A stretch of DNA of 64,000 nt from assembly GCA_945890485.1 (NCBI GenBank), contig CAMDCN010000016.1:102503-166502 (forward strand), given 5' to 3'. Shown here piece by piece: positions 59,731 to 64,000 of this stretch (positions are counted from its first letter, which is position 1; each line of letters begins with the position of its first letter). The translations under genes and the position numbers were made by a program. The notes under the pieces are model-generated. The model made no database searches, had not been told where the DNA came from, and saw only the letters and a list, made by a program, of their open reading frames with translations. The DNA is from Candidatus Sulfopaludibacter sp. SbA3. GTDB taxonomy: Bacteria; Acidobacteriota; Terriglobia; Bryobacterales; Bryobacteraceae.

Positions 59731-62150
59731 AAGATCTCCTCGTTCGTCGACAACAACACCTGCGCGTACTGTTCGAGCGTTCCCTTCGCGAGAAAGCTCA
59801 ACGCCAAATCCAACTCCGCCGCACTCGGATCCCGAGACAGCAACCGCCGGTAAAGCTCCCGCATCCGCCGCGCCTCCGTCGGCACGTCCTGCACGGACTT
59901 CGAAATCGCTGCTGCTGAATCCTGCAGGAACTGGCTGTTCAACACGAACAGTTGCTGCAGCGAAGTCGTCGTCAAGTCGCGCCCGCCGCTACTCTGCATC
60001 GGGTCCGGAAAATCATAATGCTTCAAAAGTGGACTCAGCCGGCTTCGGCTCACTCGGCCATACACCGTCCGCCGTACGTTCTCCGCCGCCTCCACATCCT
60101 GCGACGGGCCATACAGCGTATGGTCCAGCCGCCCGGTTGCCCGCAACAGCGTATCGCGGTACGACTCGATATCCATTCGCCGCGGCGCCATGCGCCAGAG
60201 CAGCGTATTCGTTGGGTCCGCCTTCATCATCTCGGGACGCGGCCGGTTCGCCTGCTGATACGCCGCCGAGGTCATGATCTCCCGGTTCAGCCACTTCAAT
60301 GACCACCCATGCGCCACGAACTCCGCCGCCAGATGCGTCAACAACTCTGGATGGGTTGGAGCCTCACCCTGCACCCCGAAGTCGCTCGCCGTCGCCGCCA
60401 GCGGCCGGCCGAAGTGCCAGCCCCACACCCGGTTCACGATCACCCGCGCCGCCAAAGGCGCCCCGTCTGTAAAAATCTTCTCCGCCAGTTCCAGCCGCCC
60501 CGATCCCTTCCCGAACCGGTTCTCCCCCTGCGCAAGCACCGACAAAAAGTGACGCGGCACGATCTCTCCCGGCGTCGCCACGTTGCCGTTCCGGAACACC
60601 GGCACATCCCGCGCCTCGCCCGGCTTGTAGACCAAAAACGTATAGTGCGCATCGGACCCGTCAACATACTGCGCCGCGTCATAGACGGTGTTCATAAACG
60701 GCTCGGTTGAAATGTACGATGGCCGGCGCCGAGGCCCGGCCGGCGCCCCGGCCGGCGGCCGCGGCGGAGGTGGCGCCCAGTATCGCTCCACGCTCGCCAC
60801 CAACTGCGGATTCTTCTCCCGCAGCGCCAGCATCTCCGTCTTCAGCGTCTCAATCTCCGCCTTCCACTTCGCCACGCGCTTATCGCTATCCACCACCGTA
60901 GACGCTTCGTTCGTCAACAGATTCGCCGAGTACCGCAGATCGATGAGACGCCGTTGCACCCACAAGTAGCGTGCCTCTACCGTTGGCTCCACGTCGAAAA
61001 GCGGCCGCTCCGTCCGCGCCGTCGACGCGAACACCCCCGCCAATCCGTAATAGTCTTTTGTTGGAATCGGGTCGAATTTATGGTCGTGGCAGCGCGCGCA
61101 AGCCACCGTCATGCCCAGCAATCCTCGCGTTACCGCGTCGATCCGTTCGTCCCAATCGTCAGCCAGAAACCCGCCGATTACGTCCGCTGAGAGCCGCTGG
61201 TCTTTGTGATAGATCGGCGCCGCGCCAAGATATCCAAGGGCCCGCAACTCCCCTCGCGCCACGTTCGGCATCAGGTCCGCTGCCAGTTGCAGCTTCACGA
61301 AGCGGTCATACGGCACGTCCCGGTTCATTGCCTCGATAATCCAGTCCCGGTACCGCCAGGCAAAAGGGTATGGCTGATTGGTCGCCTCGGCCGTCGAGTT
61401 GTCCTCGCCAAACCGCGCTACGTCCATCCAGTGCCGCCCCCATCGTTCGCCATACTGCGGCAGTGCCTGCAGCTTATCAATCAACTTCGGCCACGCCTCC
61501 GGCGACGTATCTTCCGCGAATGCCTCTACCTCTTCGTAGGTCGGTTTGTAGCCCACTAAGTCGATGTAGGCCCGCCGCACGAGAGTTCGACGGTCCGCCG
61601 GCCCTGAAGGCGCAAACCCGCCCGCCCCCAGCTTCGCCAGTACGAACTCGTCGATCTTCCCCCGCGCCCATTTCCGGTCCTTCACCGCCGGCGGCGTCAA
61701 CGGCGCAATCGGCTGAAACGCCCACCACTTCCGGCCCTCGTCGAGAGACAACCCTTTCAGCGCCGCTGTCTTCTCGCCTCCTGCGGGTGCCGTCCGCGGG
61801 TCCACCGCTCCGGCTGCAATCCAGGTCTCAAAATCCGCCGCCACCGCGTCCGCCAGTTTCCCCGAAGGTGGCATTTGCAAGTGCGGATCCGTAAACCGGA
61901 GCGCCGTCAACAGTCGGCTCTCCGCCGGTTTCCCCGCCACCACCACCGGCCCGTTCACGCCCCCCGCCGCCAACCCGGCCTTGGTGTCCAACACCAATCC
62001 GCCCATCGGCGCTTTCAATTTCGCCGCATGGCACGCATAACATTGGCTCGCCAGCACCGGCCGGATCTTCGTCTCGAAAAATGCGGGATCCGCCTTCTGG
62101 GCCCAAAGCCCGCCCACCGTCGCGATTGCCAGCCAGAGGATTCGGAGCAT
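59721..62150 (-). CDS. PSD1-type cytochrome C plus DUF1549/DUF1553 protein
   Basis: About 809 residues. Signal peptide MLRILWLAIATVGGLWA; PSCyt1 haem motif CYACH (Cys37-His41) in KIRPVLASQCYACH; DUF1549 with KIDEFVLAKLGAGGFAPSGP, YGERWGRHWMDVARFGEDNS and CARCHDHKFDPIPTKDYYG; and DUF1553 with APLAARVIVNRVWGWHFGRP, SDFGVQGEAPTHPELLTHLA and TNEEILWP at the end. ATG 62150 is chosen because it begins the signal peptide; the frame opens 39 bases earlier. It is coupled to the DUF1501 gene by a 10-base overlap. Function as for the other copies: secreted, of unknown chemistry. Confidence 0.92.
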   Translation of the reverse strand: MLRILWLAIATVGGLWAQKADPAFFETKIRPVLASQCYACHAAKLKAPMGGLVLDTKAGLAAGGVNGPVVVAGKPAESRLLTALRFTDPHLQMPPSGKLADAVAADFETWIAAGAVDPRTAPAGGEKTAALKGLSLDEGRKWWAFQPIAPLTPPAVKDRKWARGKIDEFVLAKLGAGGFAPSGPADRRTLVRRAYIDLVGYKPTYEEVEAFAEDTSPEAWPKLIDKLQALPQYGERWGRHWMDVARFGEDNSTAEATNQPYPFAWRYRDWIIEAMNRDVPYDRFVKLQLAADLMPNVARGELRALGYLGAAPIYHKDQRLSADVIGGFLADDWDERIDAVTRGLLGMTVACARCHDHKFDPIPTKDYYGLAGVFASTARTERPLFDVEPTVEARYLWVQRRLIDLRYSANLLTNEASTVVDSDKRVAKWKAEIETLKTEMLALREKNPQLVASVERYWAPPPPRPPAGAPAGPRRRPSYISTEPFMNTVYDAAQYVDGSDAHYTFLVYKPGEARDVPVFRNGNVATPGEIVPRHFLSVLAQGENRFGKGSGRLELAEKIFTDGAPLAARVIVNRVWGWHFGRPLAATASDFGVQGEAPTHPELLTHLAAEFVAHGWSLKWLNREIMTSAAYQQANRPRPEMMKADPTNTLLWRMAPRRMDIESYRDTLLRATGRLDHTLYGPSQDVEAAENVRRTVYGRVSRSRLSPLLKHYDFPDPMQSSGGRDLTTTSLQQLFVLNSQFLQDSAAAISKSVQDVPTEARRMRELYRRLLSRDPSAAELDLALSFLAKGTLEQYAQVLLSTNEEILWP

Positions 62151-62192
62151 GAAGAAACCTCTACTAGAGTAGCCACACCGTGCCCCCAAATG

Positions 62193-62228
62193 GAAAAAGG
62201 CCGGGACCCCGAAGGATCCCGGCCTTTC
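62193..62228 (-). terminator. Rho-independent terminator with UUCG-type loop
   Basis: On the minus strand, GGCCGGGATCC-TTCG-GGGTCCCGGCC forms a stem of about 11 bp (one G-U pair) closed by a TTCG tetraloop and followed by five Ts. It lies 15 bases after the RRM gene stop. Confidence 0.92.
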
Positions 62229-62242
62229 TTTCCAGTTACTGG

Positions 62243-62560
62243 TTAGTAACGGTTCCGGCCGCCGCCGCGGCTGTTGCCGCCGCCGCCGCTGTAACCGCCG
62301 CCACGTCCGCCTTCCGGCTTCGGACGCGCTTCGCTAACGTTCATCGCACGGCCGTCCATTTCGGAGCCGTTCAACTCGTCGATGGCGCGGTCGCCCTCGT
62401 CGTTATTCGCCATTTCAACGAACGCAAAGCCCTTGGCTTGGCCCGTATCGCGGTCGGTGATCACGTTCACACGATCCACGGTACCGTACTGTTCAAACGC
62501 CGCACGCACGCCGTTCTCGGTCGCGCCGAAGCTCAAGTTGCCAACAAAAATGTTCTTCAT
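62243..62560 (-). CDS. Small RRM RNA-binding protein
   Basis: 105 residues. One RRM with RNP2 MKNIFVGNLSFG and RNP1 GQAKGFAFVEM, a DELNGSEMDGRAMNV end, then a Gly/Arg-rich tail (GRGGGYSGGGGNSRGGGRN). Bacterial proteins of this kind bind single-stranded RNA and are often cold- or stress-induced. ATG 62560 is set by AGGAG eight bases upstream and the RNP2 strand; earlier codons in the frame are unrelated. A leader of about 115 bases, a candidate promoter at 62682-62710 and a strong terminator make it a single-gene unit. Confidence 0.95.
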   Translation of the reverse strand: MKNIFVGNLSFGATENGVRAAFEQYGTVDRVNVITDRDTGQAKGFAFVEMANNDEGDRAIDELNGSEMDGRAMNVSEARPKPEGGRGGGYSGGGGNSRGGGRNRY

Positions 62561-62681
62561 TTTAAATCTCCTGTTATCGAAGTTGCCCTGCAGCGAATTG
62601 GGGCACGATCGGGAGAAAGGCTCGAAGGCCGGACTGACGAAAAACACCAAAATTAGCGAACAGACGAACCACGCAGATCCT

Positions 62682-62710
62682 AGTATGACACACTCGGGAG
62701 AAATTGTTTA
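62682..62710 (-). promoter_or_regulatory. Candidate promoter of the RRM gene
   Basis: On the minus strand TAAACA and CATACT (each four of six matches) are separated by 17 bases. The -35 overlaps the small dyad TTGTT-T-AACAA (62704-62714). Confidence 0.35.
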
Positions 62711-62741
62711 ACAAATCCAAATCTTGACGTCGCCCGCCCTC

Positions 62742-63251
62742 TTAAGGCGTCTTTTCCGCATGAATCGGGTTCGACAAATGGGCATAGAATCCCAAATCCT
62801 GCTTCGTATACTGCTTAGTTAGCAATTGAATCTGCCCCGCGTGGCCCGCAAAGTGATCCACCACTTGATAAACCGCTTCGAGCACGGAGAGATCGTACCC
62901 TTGCACGCGGATCCGCTCTTCCAGACGGTCTACACTTAAGCCGGCAATCACTTTTGCAGCCGCCGCCACCGTTCCCGCCAACCGGGTCCTGAGCTCCGGC
63001 TTACTCACGCCACCCTCGGCTTGAAATTCTGCATCTCGATCCCGGATGTCTGGCGCCCCACCGACGGCGCTCAATGCCCACTGCCGCACATTCCCCTCCA
63101 AGTGAAGCACCAGATTCCCCACGGCATTCTCCGCCTCGCTTCCCCGATCCCAGATCTGTCCGTCGTCCAGGCGCTCCAAGCATGCATCCACCCGTCCGGC
63201 CAACTGCATTAATTTCCTTACTGAATATTCACCAAACAGGACCCCAATCAT
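62742..63251 (-). CDS. DinB-like (DUF1572-type) protein
   Basis: 169 residues, four-helix-bundle length. Candidate metal histidines lie in NLVLHLEGNVRQW and VVDHFAGHAGQIQLLTKQ, matching the three-His pattern of DinB/DUF1572 proteins. The family includes thiol-dependent transferases and stress proteins; no substrate can be named. It is divergent from the secreted repeat protein, with 23 bases between start codons, and upstream of the RRM gene with its own leader region between. Confidence 0.8.
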   Translation of the reverse strand: MIGVLFGEYSVRKLMQLAGRVDACLERLDDGQIWDRGSEAENAVGNLVLHLEGNVRQWALSAVGGAPDIRDRDAEFQAEGGVSKPELRTRLAGTVAAAAKVIAGLSVDRLEERIRVQGYDLSVLEAVYQVVDHFAGHAGQIQLLTKQYTKQDLGFYAHLSNPIHAEKTP

Positions 63252-63274
63252 GCCCGCCAGCTTAACATGGCGAT

Positions 63275-63841
63275 ATGCATTTTCGAGTATTCACCACCCT
63301 AGCCCTCTCCGCGGGCATGCTCATCGCCGCCGAAGGCAAATTTGACTACCGCGTCCTTGCCACCTCGAAGACTTCGACGATGGAAAAGGAGCTCAATGCC
63401 GCCGCCGCCGAGGGCTACATCTTCGCCGGAGCAATGGGAGGCGAATCCTCCTTCGGGGGCAGTGAAGTCATCACGATCATGAAAAAGGATGCCGCCGAGG
63501 CTACCGCCGGGCGCAAGTACAGGCTCGTCGCCACCTCGAAGACCTCGACAATGGAGAAGGAACTCAATCAGGCGGGCGAAGAGGGTTTCGCCTATTGTGG
63601 CCAGACTGTCTTCAGCTCCACTTTCGGGGGCAAGGAAGTTGCTGTGATCCTCGAATTGAATCCCGACAGCAAGGCCGGCCGCATCCAGTACAAGTTGGCC
63701 GCAACGTCCAAAACTTCAACGATGCAGAAGGAGCTCAATCAAGCCGGCGAAGCGGGCTTCACGTTCCTCGGCGTCGTGGTCGGGAAGACGGCTTTTGGCG
63801 GCAGCGAAGTCATCTCCATCCTGCAAAAATCCGAAAAGTAG
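63275..63841 (+). CDS. Secreted protein of three 57-residue repeats
   Basis: 188 residues with a signal peptide (MHFRVFTTLALSAGMLIAA). Three tandem units start at Tyr25, Tyr82 and Tyr139, an exact 57-residue (171-base) period. Each has the form Y-[RK]-[VL]-x-ATSKTSTM-[EQ]-KELN-x-A-x-E[AG]-GF-x-F-x-G...[ST]-x-FGG-[SK]-EV. The Y...(L)N..G.EG pattern resembles DUF4177-like small domains. No catalytic residues are obvious. The unit is well conserved, suggesting recent duplication or selection. The gene lies next to an IS110 element. Confidence 0.8.
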   Translation: MHFRVFTTLALSAGMLIAAEGKFDYRVLATSKTSTMEKELNAAAAEGYIFAGAMGGESSFGGSEVITIMKKDAAEATAGRKYRLVATSKTSTMEKELNQAGEEGFAYCGQTVFSSTFGGKEVAVILELNPDSKAGRIQYKLAATSKTSTMQKELNQAGEAGFTFLGVVVGKTAFGGSEVISILQKSEK

Positions 63842-63948
63842 CCCGGAAAACGAAACGACCAACCCCTGACCTGAGACGCGGGTTACGCTGACGGTCAGGA
63901 AAACCTTGAAAGGCGGCGCAGAGCCGCAAAGGTCAAAGGAGTTGGTCT
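63842..63948 (+). mobile_element. Probable left non-coding end of an IS110-family element
   Basis: 107 bases between the repeat-protein stop and the transposase ATG. Two hairpins are visible: CCTGACC (63865-63871) / GGTCAGG (63893-63899), and GCGGC (63913-63917) / GCCGC (63923-63927). In some IS110 elements (for example IS621) the non-coding left end encodes a bridge RNA; the exact element boundary is not visible here. Confidence 0.45.
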
Positions 63949-64000
63949 ATGAAAAAGAGACTCTATGTGGGCCTCGACGTCCACGCCGAGACGATTGCCG
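63949..64000 (+). CDS. IS110-family transposase, N-terminal fragment
   Basis: The 17 visible codons read MKKRLYVGLDVHAETIA, the typical start of the IS110 DEDD transposase, with the first catalytic Asp in GLDVH. AAGGAG stands 10 bases before ATG 63949. The gene runs off the window, so intactness is unknown. IS110 transposases use a RuvC-like DEDD domain plus a serine-bearing C-terminal domain, and the elements usually lack long terminal inverted repeats. Confidence 0.85.
   Translation, partial: MKKRLYVGLDVHAETIA

Noticed and set aside
1..64000. CRISPR array, tRNA or rRNA genes
   Set aside because: Intergenic regions are short, and no spaced direct repeats, cloverleaf or rRNA-like segments were recognised.

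Overview
The window looks like chromosomal DNA from a high-GC soil acidobacterium of the Bryobacterales / Candidatus Solibacter type. The basis is family content: an acidobacterial-type duplicated FtsX permease, an acidobacterial VWFA-related protein, a remnant of the Solibacter-type C-terminal domain (TIGR03437-like), an NHL/BACON giant secreted protein, and three planctomycete-type cytochrome/DUF1549-DUF1553 plus DUF1501 gene pairs. The taxon is an inference; no rRNA or tRNA gene is present. The sequence starts inside a universal stress protein gene and ends inside an IS110-type transposase gene.

Layout. 1-2 kb: stress protein end, MgtC/DUF4010 membrane protein, thiol peroxidase. 2-11.5 kb: a plus-strand signalling block (PDZ-containing histidine kinase, sigma-54 response regulator, Ser/Thr kinase, and a caspase-fold/FGE-fold fusion whose caspase dyad is lost). 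11.6-16.9 kb: secreted protein with two NHL propellers and about seven BACON-like modules. 16.9-22.05 kb: a cobalamin-riboswitch-controlled B12 uptake operon (TonB receptor, binding protein, ATPase, permease). 22-25.5 kb: YfhO-like membrane protein, then decayed genes (a two-component pair and a Solibacter C-terminal-domain protein). 25.5-34.4 kb: M20 peptidase, MFS transporter, amidohydrolase, and a first PSD1-DUF1501-sulfatase set. 34.5-38.1 kb: second PSD1-DUF1501 pair. 38.2-48.8 kb: the most interesting stretch, see below. 48.8-57.3 kb: permease, formate-THF ligase, BlaI/M56 repressor-protease pair, crotonase, MFS. 57.3-62.2 kb: enolase-superfamily enzyme and a third DUF1501-PSD1 pair. 62.2-64 kb: RRM protein, DinB-like protein, secreted 57-residue-repeat protein, IS110.

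Candidate undescribed system (about 39.9-48.8 kb). An orphan PAS-type sigma-54 activator (41275-43377) is surrounded by five envelope/stress genes: an OmpA-like coiled-coil protein, a PEP-CTERM protein, CsbD, a two-TM Thivi_2564-like protein, and a secreted protein ending in an LPATA sorting signal. Each is preceded by a GG-N10-GC element with a TGC core. Two perfect copies of the dyad TGACCA-N4-TGGTCA and two weaker ones lie in the same intergenic regions; three lie 72-103 bp upstream of a -12 element, and the fourth lies only about 30 bp from one. The LPATA gene heads a tightly packed run that continues with a divergent malic enzyme, a VWFA protein, a class-D-like sortase and a transglutaminase-fold protein lacking its catalytic Cys and His. 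I read this as a sigma-54-controlled surface-anchoring regulon in a Gram-negative-type cell. The motifs are seen directly; the regulon and operon are inference.

Large-scale structure: the plus strand is G-richer than C in the first half and clearly C-richer in the second half, whichever strand the genes are on. The switch lies near 31-36 kb. Convergent genes are packed so tightly that three pairs share the tetranucleotide CTAG as both stop codons. No gene-free stretch longer than 300 bases was seen apart from the pseudogene region 24706-25465.
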